The notes under the pieces: model-generated | Seen by the model: the letters and a program-made list of their open reading frames with translations, nothing else | Database searches by the model: none | Told to the model about the DNA's origin: nothing | In this document: piece by piece, positions 1 to 6,605 of the stretch | Position numbering within the stretch: position 1 is the first letter of the stretch | Layout of the letters: each line of letters starts with the position of its first letter | Assembly (NCBI RefSeq): GCF_001983105.1 | Contig: NZ_MOMC01000040.1 | Location: 22,317-31,895 of the forward strand | DNA: 9,579 nt | Source of the DNA: Pseudofrankia asymbiotica | GTDB lineage: Bacteria > Actinomycetota > Actinomycetes > Frankiales > Frankiaceae | Reading direction: 5' to 3' | Made by a program: the position numbers and the translations under genes

Positions 1-1
1 C

Positions 2-3000
2 GTCCCGTTCCAGGAGTTCTCGGACATCGTCCACGGCGACCGCCAGCGCCGTTTCCGTGAGCGGCTGAACGACGCCGGTCTCATCACCACGAGCTTCCGG
101 ACGCCCGCCGACCTTGAGACGGCCGTCCTCGACGCCCTGGTCAAGCTGCGTGAGCGCGAGCGCCGTGAGCTGGAGGAGACGTCCGCCGGCCTGGCGAACG
201 GCCACACCCTGATGCCTGGCCCGGCCGTGGTCATCGTCGGCGTCGGCACGGTCAACCCGGACGCGGCGTTGGTGGGCACCGGGCCGCGGCGGCCGTGGAT
301 GGTGCCGTCGCCGCACGGCAAGGTCGTCGCCCGTCCGGAGCTCACCGAGGCGGTCCTCGTCCGGCTGCTGGACCACGTCACCGGCATCACCGGCGCCGCC
401 ACGCGGCCCATCGGCCCGGGAACACCCGCCGCGGACATGGACGCGGACACCGCCGACGAGATCACCCTGCCCGCCCTGCCGCCTTCCCGCGTCCCCCGGC
501 AGCTCACCCAGACGGCGGCGACGCCGTCATCCGGCGACCCGGCCGCGACCTCCGCGTCGCGACTGCCGGCTGCGCCGCCGGCGGGCGGCGCCGGCGGGAC
601 GGGCGGCTTTCCGGTCGTCCCCGGCGGCGCTGCGCCGGCGGAGCCGCCCCGGGGCGCGGTCCCGCCACGGACGGTGGTGCTGCGCGGAGTGGGCGGTTTC
701 GGCAAGACGACGCTCGCCGCCGAGGTGTGCCGGCGCCCGGAGATCGCCGGCGCGTTCCCCGGCGGAGTGCTGTGGGTGACCGTCGGCGAGTCGGTGACCG
801 GCGCGAACCTCGCCGACAAGATCAACGACCTGAGCGAGGCCCTCTCCGGCGCCCGACCGGCGCTCGCGGACCCCGAGCAGGCCGGGTTCCGCCTCGGTGA
901 GCTGCTCGGCACGCCTCGGCGGCTGCTCGTCGTCGACGACGTGTGGACGCGGGCGCAGCTCGCGCCGTTCCTGCAGGGCGGCCCGGGCTGCGTTCGGCTG
1001 GTCACCACCCGGATGCGGGACCTGCGGTCGGACCTCGCCGCCGCCGACACGGTCGAGGTACTGGCGATGTCCGACGCGGAGGCCGCCCGACTGCTCACCC
1101 TCGACCTCGCTCCGGGGCAGTGGGAGACACCCGCCAGGGGCACTGATACCAACGGCGGCGCCCCCGGCCGGACCGATGCAGGCGGCGCGGCCGAGACCGC
1201 CGACCCGGAGCTCGCGCTGGGCCAGGTGCTGCCGGCCGACCGGGCGCGGCGGCTGCTGGACGCGACCGGGCGTTGGCCCGTGCTGCTGCGGCTGGTCAAC
1301 CGGGCGCTCGTCCGGCTGGTGCGCGACGGCGTCCCCCCGCCGCGCGCCGCCGACCGGGTGCTCGCCCGGCTGGCCCGCCGCGGCCCGACGGCGTTCGACG
1401 TCACCCGGCTCGAGGACCGCAACCAGGCTGTCGGCGCCACCCTGTCGGCGAGCGTCGGCCTGCTCACCGGCGACGAGCTGGACCGCTACCTGGAGCTCGC
1501 CGTCTTCCCCGAGGACGTCGAGATCCCCCGCTATGTCCTCGACGCCTACTGGGGCGCCACCGGGGAGCTCACTCCCGACGAGGTCGACGACCTGTGCCAG
1601 GAGCTCCTCGACCTGTCGCTGGTGCTCGCCTACCGCCGTTACCCGCCGGCGTTGCTGATGCAGGACGTGCTGCGTTCCTACCTGCGCGTCCGCGTCGGCC
1701 CGCGGCGGCTGCGTGAGCTGCACGGGGTGCTGTGCGACGCGCTGCGGGCCCGGCTGCTCGTGCCGGGCCGGTCACGCGCGGGGGGCCTCCCGGACACCGA
1801 CGACACCGGGGGCTACAGCTACGACCCCGGGGACGCCGACGGCTACGGCGGCGACGCCGCGGGCGACACCGAGCACCCCGGCGCGGGCCTCGCGGACGCT
1901 GTCGAGCCCGCGGCCTGGTGGGAGCTGCCGAGCCGGGCCGGCTACGTGTGGACGAACCTGGTCGCGCACCTCGCCGGCGCCGGCCGGGTCGGCGAGGCCC
2001 TCGCGCTGCTGCGGGACCTGCGCTGGACCGTCGCCAAGCTCACCCGGCCCAGCCTCGGCCTGGTCGCCCTCGACGCCGACCTGGCGCTGGTCACCGAGCT
2101 GGACCCCGCGGACGCGGCGCCCAGGGCGTTGCGCCGCGTGCTGCGCCAGACCGCACACCTGTTCGGCCCCACCGACCCGCCGGGCGCCCTGGGCGCGGTG
2201 CTGGCGAGCCGGCTCGACGGCATCCCGGCGCTGGCCGGCGCCCGCGCCCAGCTCGCCGCCACCGTGCGCGGGCCGCGGCTGGTCAACCGCTGGAGCCTGC
2301 CCGATCAGCCGCACCCCGGGCTCGTCCGGGTGCTCCAGGCCCATCGCCCGTCGGTCAACGCCTGCGCGGTGGCCCCGGCGGGTGACTGGCTGGCGTGCGC
2401 CGGCGACGACGGCACCGTCCAGATCTGGGACGCGGACGCCTCCGCCGCCCGCGGGGTGCTGACCGGCCATACGGGCGCCGTGCACACCTGCGTGATCGCG
2501 CCGGACGGCCGCTTCCTGGTGTCAGGCGGCGCGGACCGGGTGGTCCGGGTCTGGGACGCCCGCGGCGGCCCGGCCCGGTTCGAGCTGCGCGGCCATTCCG
2601 GGGAGGTGCGCGGCGCCGCCGTCGCGCCGTCGGGCGCCTGGTTCGCGACCTGTGGCGACGACGGCATCGTCCGCTGCTGGCGCGCCCGCAGCGGCCTGCC
2701 CGGCCCGATGATCGTGGTGACGCCGGGCCGCCGCCTGCGCGACTGCGCGATCTCACCCGACGGCTCGCTGCTCGCGGTGGCGTGCGAGGACGGGGTGATC
2801 CGGCTGTTCGACACCCGCCAGGGCGGCGCCCCGATCGGGGAGCTGCGCGGCCACCGAGGCCCGGTGCGCCGGCTCGCCAGCTGCCACGGGCCGGCCTGGC
2901 TGGTCTCCGCCGGGGAGGACGGCACGGTTCGGCGGTGGGACCCGGCGGCCCGCATGGCCGTCGCGCGCTATGACGTGGGCGCGGCGGCGCGCGGCTGCGC

Positions 3001-4300
3001 GGTCACCGCGGACGGCGCGGCCGTGGCCGCGACCGCGGCCGACGGCGTCGTGCGGCTGTGGGACACGGCGACCGGCGCGCGCCGCCAGCTGGTCGGTCCG
3101 AGCGGGACGGCGGCGGTCTGCGCGATCGCCCCGGACGGGAGCTGGCTGGTCTCCGCCGGCCGGCACGGTGCGCTGCGGATCTGGGATGTGGGGCTCGCCG
3201 ACCCGGGCATCGCGGCGAGCGGCCGGGATGAGGGGATGCGCGCCTGCGTCGCGAGCTCGGACGGGCGCTGGGTCGTCTCCGTCTCCGAGGACGCCACCGC
3301 GGTCCAGTGGGACGTCGCCACGGCCGAGCAGGGGGCGGCGCTGGTGGGGGAGCGGCTCAACCCCGTCCGTGGCGGCGCGGTGGCCCCCGACGACAGCTGG
3401 GTGGCGCTGCCCGGCCGGGACGGCGGCGTGCGGCTGTGGGAGCCCGCGACTGGCACGGTCCGGGCCGTCCTCAGCTCGCCGAGCGAGGTCCGCGGCTTCG
3501 CCGCGTCGCCTGACGGGTCCTGGCTGGTGGGCGCGTGCGCGGACGGTGCCGTGCGGATGTGGGACACCCAGAGCGGCGAGTGGCTCGCCTCGTTCGCCGG
3601 CCGCAAGGCCGGCGGCGGCGGCGCCGGCGGGCCCTACGGCGCCGGCAGCCGCCGGCCGGCCGAGCCGTCACGCGCCTACAGCAGCCAGCCGTCGACCAGC
3701 CAGCCGTCGACCACGGGCCGACGGGCCCGGAACCCGAACGACGCCGACCTGTACCCGACCGGTCCTCCATACCCCGAAGATCCCTACGACATCGAGGCTT
3801 TCAACACCGAACCGGTGACCGGTGGCGGTGGCGCCGGGCACACCTGCGTCGTCGCCCCGGACGGCACCTGGGTGGCCGCGGGCGGCGCGGACCAGGAGAT
3901 CCGGATCTGGGACGTCGCCACGCTGGAGCCCCTGGACCTGCTCACCGGGCACACCGGCGAGGTGCTGGGCCTCACCGTCGCGCCGGACGGCCGTTTCCTG
4001 GTCTCCGCGGGCGCCGACCACACGCTGAGGGTCTGGTGGACCGACGGCTGGCGGGCGGGCCCGGTGCTGACCGGGCACACCCACACGGTCCGGGGCGCGG
4101 CGGTCAGCCCCGACGGGGCGTTCCTCGCCAGCGCCGGCGGCGACGGCTCGGTGCGGATCTGGGAGACGGCGCGCTGGCGGTGCGTCACGCTGATGCGGTT
4201 CGACGGCGCGGCCAGGGACTGCGCCTGGCTGCCCGACTCGCGCGGCCTGGCCGTGGCCGCCTCCGGCGGCCTCTACCTCTACGAGCTGCGCCTCGACTGA
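2..4300 (+). CDS. DUF4062 / NB-ARC / WD40 STAND NTPase, start off the left edge
   Basis: The frame is open from the first complete codon, so the ATG at 212 is not the start. Bases 2-170 encode the end of a DUF4062 domain (FRERLNDAGLITTSFRTPADLETAV). A typical pre-NB-ARC stretch follows (WMVPSPHGKVVARPEL, about 296-343). The NB-ARC ATPase then shows a P-loop GVGGFGKTT (686-712), Walker B LLVVDDVW (923-946), an LVTTRM sensor (998-1015) and a GLPL-like RWPVLLRLVNRAL near 1271-1310. From about 2330 to the stop come fourteen WD40 blades, two seven-bladed propellers by count. Gly/Pro/Asp-rich probably disordered inserts sit at about 386-667, 1130-1205, 1763-1905 and 3603-3835. In STAND proteins the ATPase is a switch, the WD40 part senses a partner, and the N-terminal domain signals; DUF4062 is a TIR-like domain linked to conflict systems. 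An immune role is an inference; a cytosolic regulator is equally possible. Domain calls are firm, the biological role is not. Confidence 0.93.
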   Translation, partial: VPFQEFSDIVHGDRQRRFRERLNDAGLITTSFRTPADLETAVLDALVKLRERERRELEETSAGLANGHTLMPGPAVVIVGVGTVNPDAALVGTGPRRPWMVPSPHGKVVARPELTEAVLVRLLDHVTGITGAATRPIGPGTPAADMDADTADEITLPALPPSRVPRQLTQTAATPSSGDPAATSASRLPAAPPAGGAGGTGGFPVVPGGAAPAEPPRGAVPPRTVVLRGVGGFGKTTLAAEVCRRPEIAGAFPGGVLWVTVGESVTGANLADKINDLSEALSGARPALADPEQAGFRLGELLGTPRRLLVVDDVWTRAQLAPFLQGGPGCVRLVTTRMRDLRSDLAAADTVEVLAMSDAEAARLLTLDLAPGQWETPARGTDTNGGAPGRTDAGGAAETADPELALGQVLPADRARRLLDATGRWPVLLRLVNRALVRLVRDGVPPPRAADRVLARLARRGPTAFDVTRLEDRNQAVGATLSASVGLLTGDELDRYLELAVFPEDVEIPRYVLDAYWGATGELTPDEVDDLCQELLDLSLVLAYRRYPPALLMQDVLRSYLRVRVGPRRLRELHGVLCDALRARLLVPGRSRAGGLPDTDDTGGYSYDPGDADGYGGDAAGDTEHPGAGLADAVEPAAWWELPSRAGYVWTNLVAHLAGAGRVGEALALLRDLRWTVAKLTRPSLGLVALDADLALVTELDPADAAPRALRRVLRQTAHLFGPTDPPGALGAVLASRLDGIPALAGARAQLAATVRGPRLVNRWSLPDQPHPGLVRVLQAHRPSVNACAVAPAGDWLACAGDDGTVQIWDADASAARGVLTGHTGAVHTCVIAPDGRFLVSGGADRVVRVWDARGGPARFELRGHSGEVRGAAVAPSGAWFATCGDDGIVRCWRARSGLPGPMIVVTPGRRLRDCAISPDGSLLAVACEDGVIRLFDTRQGGAPIGELRGHRGPVRRLASCHGPAWLVSAGEDGTVRRWDPAARMAVARYDVGAAARGCAVTADGAAVAATAADGVVRLWDTATGARRQLVGPSGTAAVCAIAPDGSWLVSAGRHGALRIWDVGLADPGIAASGRDEGMRACVASSDGRWVVSVSEDATAVQWDVATAEQGAALVGERLNPVRGGAVAPDDSWVALPGRDGGVRLWEPATGTVRAVLSSPSEVRGFAASPDGSWLVGACADGAVRMWDTQSGEWLASFAGRKAGGGGAGGPYGAGSRRPAEPSRAYSSQPSTSQPSTTGRRARNPNDADLYPTGPPYPEDPYDIEAFNTEPVTGGGGAGHTCVVAPDGTWVAAGGADQEIRIWDVATLEPLDLLTGHTGEVLGLTVAPDGRFLVSAGADHTLRVWWTDGWRAGPVLTGHTHTVRGAAVSPDGAFLASAGGDGSVRIWETARWRCVTLMRFDGAARDCAWLPDSRGLAVAASGGLYLYELRLD
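3683..3712 (+). repeat. 15-bp perfect tandem duplication inside the WD40 gene
   Basis: Two adjacent identical copies of agccagccgtcgacc (3683-3697 and 3698-3712) lie within the low-complexity insert between WD40 blades 10 and 11. The length is a multiple of three, so the reading frame is kept and the protein gains a repeated QPSTS-like stretch. It looks like recent slippage in a linker under little constraint. Confidence 0.9.
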
Positions 4301-4317
4301 CCCACCCTTCGCCGGCG

Positions 4318-4629
4318 TCAACTGATGTTGGGTGGTGTGAGGGCGGCGGCGGCCGAGGCGACGACCACGAGCATGAGCGCGAGGGCCGAGACGGCGTCCA
4401 GCCTGCCTCGCCCGGCCGGCGGGCGGGCCCGCGCGGAACGGCCGGTGACGACGACCACCAGCGCGACGACGCTCACCAGCGCCGCCAGCCGGCCGGAGAC
4501 GCCATCCGCCGGAACCCAGCCGAGGCCCGCCCACAGACCCATGAGCACAGCCAGGGCGCGTCCCGTGCGAACGCCGCGGCCACGGACACTGTGGCCCGTC
4601 TGACACGTCACGGCAGGGGAAGTACCCAC
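4318..4629 (-). CDS. small three-TM membrane protein, unknown function
   Basis: I do not recognise a family. The 103-aa reading from GTG 4629 has three hydrophobic segments (about residues 25-41, 47-63 and 77-98), separated by a short WVPADG turn and an Arg/Pro-rich loop (about 64-76). Codon third positions are strongly G/C through the membrane part, which supports this strand over the antisense frame. No clear ribosome binding site precedes GTG 4629. An internal GTG (4611) or ATG (4542) could be the start, but the ATG would cut off part of the first TM segment. The stop lies 17 bp from the stop of the STAND gene, with the two genes converging. It is 159 bp downstream of the MBL gene on the same strand, so co-transcription is possible but not shown. 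Confidence 0.6.
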   Translation of the reverse strand: MGTSPAVTCQTGHSVRGRGVRTGRALAVLMGLWAGLGWVPADGVSGRLAALVSVVALVVVVTGRSARARPPAGRGRLDAVSALALMLVVVASAAAALTPPNIS

Positions 4630-4707
4630 AGTGACAGATCCGGACGCCGTGCCCCGGCGGAGCGGGCGGAAGGACCCGCCCGGGTTGTCCCGTTCGTGGA
4701 GCCTTCA

Positions 4708-4736
4708 CCGGTGCCGGTGCCGGTGCCGGTGCCGGT
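4708..4736. repeat. CCGGTG hexamer tandem repeat (about 4.8 copies)
   Basis: Four full copies of ccggtg plus ccggt run uninterrupted in the 159-bp spacer between the end of the MBL gene and the start of the three-TM gene. The unit is six bases, so it would not shift a frame if translated, but no convincing gene covers it. Copy number is likely variable between strains. Confidence 0.9.
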
Positions 4737-4788
4737 TGCCGGCGCCTGGGCTGGGCGGCGGGTGCCTGGGGCCCGGGCGGCGCCGGCC

Positions 4789-5681
4789 TCAGCCCGGCGC
4801 GGGAAGCGTGACGGTGGCGCGCCTGCCGGGGGCGGCCTCGAGGACCGCGCCGTCCGGAAGCAGGTCGACGCCGATCGCGGCCAGGCGCTCGGCGAGCCGC
4901 GGACCCGGCGGGTTGCGGTGGCTCAGGTGGACGGCGACGACCGTCGAGGTGTCGGTCAGGGCTCCGCGCGCGCGGAGCCCTGACCGACGTCGGCGGTGAA
5001 CGTCGCGAGGTCCAGATGGTCGCCGAAACCGGGACGGTCGCCGTTGTTCTCCTCGACCAGTGCCACGTCGAACTCCCGGCCGGCCAGCGCCTCGACGGTG
5101 GCCGCGGGCAGTGGACCGGTGTCGCAGGCGTAGAGCAGCCGGGCACCGTCCGGGGCGGTGATGTCGTAGAGCACGGCCGGCCCGACCGAGGCGTCCCCGT
5201 GCGCCGCCGCGACCGGGACCACCAGGTAGCCGCCCCCGTCCGGCCCGGGACCGCCCAGCCGGATGGGACTGCCGGCGAGGGCCAGCCGGGGGTGCAGCGG
5301 CGAGCCGGCCTCGCCGGGTGCCCGTCGCTCCCAGCGGGTCAGGAAGGCCGCGACGGCGTCGAGCACCGCCCGCGGGCCGACGACGTCGAGCGGGCGGTCG
5401 GCCACGGTGCTCCACGACCGCCACATCAGCGCCTCCGGCCCGAGGTGGTCCGGATGGGCATGCCCGATCACGAGGTGGCGCAGGCGACCCAGGTCGACGC
5501 CGAACCGGGCCGCCGCGCGCGGCACGTCCGGCCCGAGGTCGACGAGCATGGCGTCGTCGAGCAGCACGCCCGTCTGCGCGCGGGCGTTACCGGTGTCGCG
5601 TGCCCAGGCGCAAGACGGACACGCGCACCACGGGTTCGGCCAGCCGTCGGCCGAACCCGTGCCCAGCAGGGTGACGCGCAC
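4789..5681 (-). pseudogene. MBL-fold metallo-hydrolase (PhnP / CobU-associated type), frameshifted
   Basis: Read from GTG 5681, preceded closely by an AGGAG motif, the protein begins MRVTLLGTGSADGWPNPWCACPSC. It has a PhnP-like C-x-C-x2-C (C19, C21, C24), the metal motif HAHPDH (H74, H76, D78, H79), H161 in AAAHGD and D187 in ACDTGPLP. After Q234 the frame runs into GSARAEP and a stop at 4956 (241 aa). The missing C-terminus continues in another frame as LRARGALTDTSTVVAVHL, then SHRNPP and on to a stop at 4789. That part carries the AVHLSH segment holding the last conserved His of the fold. Adding one base, or removing two, near 4980 gives a normal protein of about 296-297 aa. The family resembles the MBL part found with actinobacterial adenosylcobinamide kinases, but no cobalamin gene is visible here. 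The short product would probably lack full metal binding. Sequencing error and recoding remain possible. Confidence 0.8.
4951..4988. repeat. perfect 38-bp palindrome at the MBL frameshift
   Basis: The left half gtcggtcagggctccgcgc (4951-4969) is the exact reverse complement of 4970-4988, with no spacer. The centre is a CGCGCGCG run. The premature TGA (4956-4958 on the - strand) and the point where the frame changes (about 4980) both lie inside it. It lies in protein-coding sequence rather than between genes, so a terminator role is unlikely. Confidence 0.97.
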
Positions 5682-5733
5682 TTCTCCTGCCCTGCTCTCT
5701 GCCGGGGACGGCCGCGGGGCCTCGGGCGGATGC

Positions 5734-5886
5734 TCAGACGTGCGGGTGGCGCTTGCGCTCCGCGAGGGTCATGAGCGTCAGCACGATGCCGAGCAGGATG
5801 ATCGAGCCGAATGTGAGCGCCGCCACGACCCAGGGGGCGAACCCGCTGTCGCTGTGCTGGGCCGCCTCGGCGAGCTGTGTGACCAC
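5734..5886 (-). CDS. 50-aa single-TM protein, unknown function
   Basis: Chosen start is GTG 5886, because a strong GGAGGA lies 8 bases upstream; the frame continues far upstream but without a comparable site. The protein is MVTQLAEAAQHSDSGFAPW, then a hydrophobic helix VVAALTFGSIILLGIVLTLM (about residues 20-39) and a basic tail LAERKRHPHV. A short acidic/polar N-terminus, one TM helix and a positive C-terminus predict Nout-Cin topology. Small one-helix proteins of this shape are common beside housekeeping genes in actinobacteria, but I cannot name a function. Its stop is 52 bp upstream of the MBL gene start on the same strand, so the two are probably one transcript. Confidence 0.72.
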   Translation of the reverse strand: MVTQLAEAAQHSDSGFAPWVVAALTFGSIILLGIVLTLMTLAERKRHPHV

Positions 5887-5921
5887 GTGGACATTCCTCC
5901 GCTTCTGATGCTGGCCTGCGC

Positions 5922-5939
5922 GTGCCGGTGCCGGTGCCG
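5922..5939. repeat. GTGCCG hexamer repeat, three copies
   Basis: Three perfect copies of gtgccg lie about 36 bp upstream of the start of the 50-aa membrane protein (- strand). It is the same hexamer, in another phase, as the repeat at 4708-4736. Confidence 0.85.
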
Positions 5940-6100
5940 ACATGCCGGGTCCTGCCGGGCCGCTGGGCCGCCCGGCCCGTTCGTCCCGGCAGATCCGGGT
6001 CTGCCGACCTGCCCGCGCGCCGACGTCCACCGGCCGGCCACCGGGCGCGAGGCGGGGCGTCGCGCCTACGGTAGCCAATCGGTGGCGAATCCATGCCGAC

Positions 6101-6169
6101 GTCACTGGCAGCAGGCGTTACCGACGTAGGGCACATCCTGGCCTCACCGCCCCGCCGGAGGCCAGTGAC
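6101..6169 (+). promoter_or_regulatory. two mutually exclusive stems upstream of the 70-aa gene
   Basis: CTGGCCTC (6138-6145) pairs perfectly with GAGGCCAG (6158-6165) around a 12-base loop. GTCACTGG (6101-6108) pairs perfectly with CCAGTGAC (6162-6169). Both stems use bases 6162-6165, so only one can form at a time. The second stem ends 65 bases before GTG 6235. This could be leader RNA structure or chance in GC-rich DNA. Confidence 0.3.
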
Positions 6170-6234
6170 GGTTGGATGGGGTGGACGGCGGGCTGCCGCC
6201 GACGGTCGTGGTGGGTTCACGAGGAGGTACGCGG

Positions 6235-6447
6235 GTGAGCTGGACCTGGCGGTATGAGGCCGAGGACGGGGCACTGGTGACGGTGGCCGGGGCGTCCGGG
6301 TCCGAGTCGTTCCCGAGCCAGGGCGACGCGGAGACCTGGATCGGGGAGACCTGGTCCGAGCTGCTTGACGGCGGCGTCGCGCAGGTCACGCTGTGCGAGG
6401 CGGGTCGCAAGGTCTACGGCCCGATGAGCCTGCGCCCGACGACCTGA
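6235..6447 (+). CDS. 70-aa conserved hypothetical protein of actinobacteria
   Basis: Start is GTG 6235: GAGGAGG at 6221-6227 lies 7 bases upstream and the protein then begins MSWTWRYE. The upstream GTG at 6172 has no such site. The sequence is short, acidic and Trp-rich (W3, W5, W35, W40), with the pattern SFPSQGDAETWIGETWSELL followed by VTLCEAG and VYGPMSLRP near the C-terminus. From memory this matches a small protein widespread in actinobacteria and usually annotated as hypothetical; no activity is known to me. There is no signal peptide or TM segment, so it should be cytosolic. It is followed by the operator region of the next gene, so it is probably its own transcript. Confidence 0.85.
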   Translation: MSWTWRYEAEDGALVTVAGASGSESFPSQGDAETWIGETWSELLDGGVAQVTLCEAGRKVYGPMSLRPTT

Positions 6448-6515
6448 GCCGCGAGCGCGAGTGGCCCGGCGGGCACGCGGCGGGCACGGCGGTTGACTGA
6501 GATCCAGGTCACCGT

Positions 6516-6586
6516 GGCTAACGACGTTAGCCGAAAGGGTTGACGTAGCTAACAGCGTTAGCCATAGTGGGGCTAACGCTGTTAGC
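6516..6586. promoter_or_regulatory. three TetR-type operators, GCTAAC-N3-GTTAGC
   Basis: Operator 1 is GGCTAACGACGTTAGCC (6516-6532), operator 2 is GCTAAC-AGC-GTTAGC (6548-6562) and operator 3 is GCTAAC-GCT-GTTAGC (6572-6586). Centres are at 6524, 6555 and 6579, 31 and 24 bp apart. Operators 2 and 3, with their flanks, also form a perfect 19-bp inverted repeat (6545-6563 and 6571-6589, 7-base loop). Short palindromes of this size upstream of a gene followed by a TetR-family regulator are the classical arrangement for an autoregulated repressor, so the 189-aa regulator at 7190 is the likely binder. Confidence 0.85.
6540..6568 (+). promoter_or_regulatory. probable sigma-70-type promoter of the reductase/TetR operon
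   Basis: TTGACG (6540-6545) and CATAGT (6563-6568) are spaced by 17 bases, matching -35 and -10 consensus at 5/6 and 4/6. Operator 2 fills the spacer and operator 3 covers the expected start site near 6575, so a bound repressor would block transcription. A second -35-like TTGACT at 6493-6498 lies before operator 1 and could serve an alternative promoter. Confidence 0.6.
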
Positions 6587-6605
6587 TACCTCTTCGGGAG
6601 TCGTC

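Larger units (their letters stand above)
5887..6234. other. divergent intergenic region, about 350 bp
   Basis: This stretch separates the leftward 50-aa/MBL genes from the rightward 70-aa gene, so it should hold promoters for both. I see no convincing gene in it. The part from about 6066 to 6136 is less GC-rich than the surroundings and contains a small palindrome, CTACGGTAG (6066-6074). I could not place a confident -35/-10 pair in either direction. No cobalamin riboswitch elements were found, although the neighbouring MBL family made that worth checking. Confidence 0.6.

Noticed and set aside
212..220. ATG 212 as the start of the large STAND gene
   Set aside because: The frame is open upstream to the window edge and encodes recognisable DUF4062 sequence, so the gene starts outside the window.
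4302..4335. CCACCC/GGGTGG pairing between the STAND and three-TM gene stops as a bidirectional terminator
   Set aside because: Only six base pairs with a 21-base loop, and no U-run in either direction.
4708..4736. CRISPR or other spaced repeat array
   Set aside because: The repeats are six-base tandem units with no spacers, a simple sequence repeat.
4741..4800. GC-rich hairpins after the MBL stop as a terminator
   Set aside because: Several short imperfect pairings (for example ggcgcc at both ends) are possible, but none is long or distinct enough in this composition.
3535..5146. Long open frames on both strands crossing 3535-4983 and 3668-5146
   Set aside because: They cross the end of the WD40 gene and the MBL region, are rich in Arg/Pro/Ala, and show no family motifs. 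They are GC-driven shadows of the real frames.
6172..6234. GTG 6172 as the start of the 70-aa gene
   Set aside because: The extra residues look non-conserved, and GAGGAGG sits correctly for GTG 6235.
5887..6234. Cobalamin riboswitch in the divergent region
   Set aside because: It was considered because the MBL family is associated with CobU, but no B12-box-like core or supporting stems could be recognised on either strand.
6567..6605. GTG 6567 as the start of the reductase gene
   Set aside because: It overlaps the predicted -10 element and operator 3, while ATG 6606 has a GGGAG site and keeps the promoter free.
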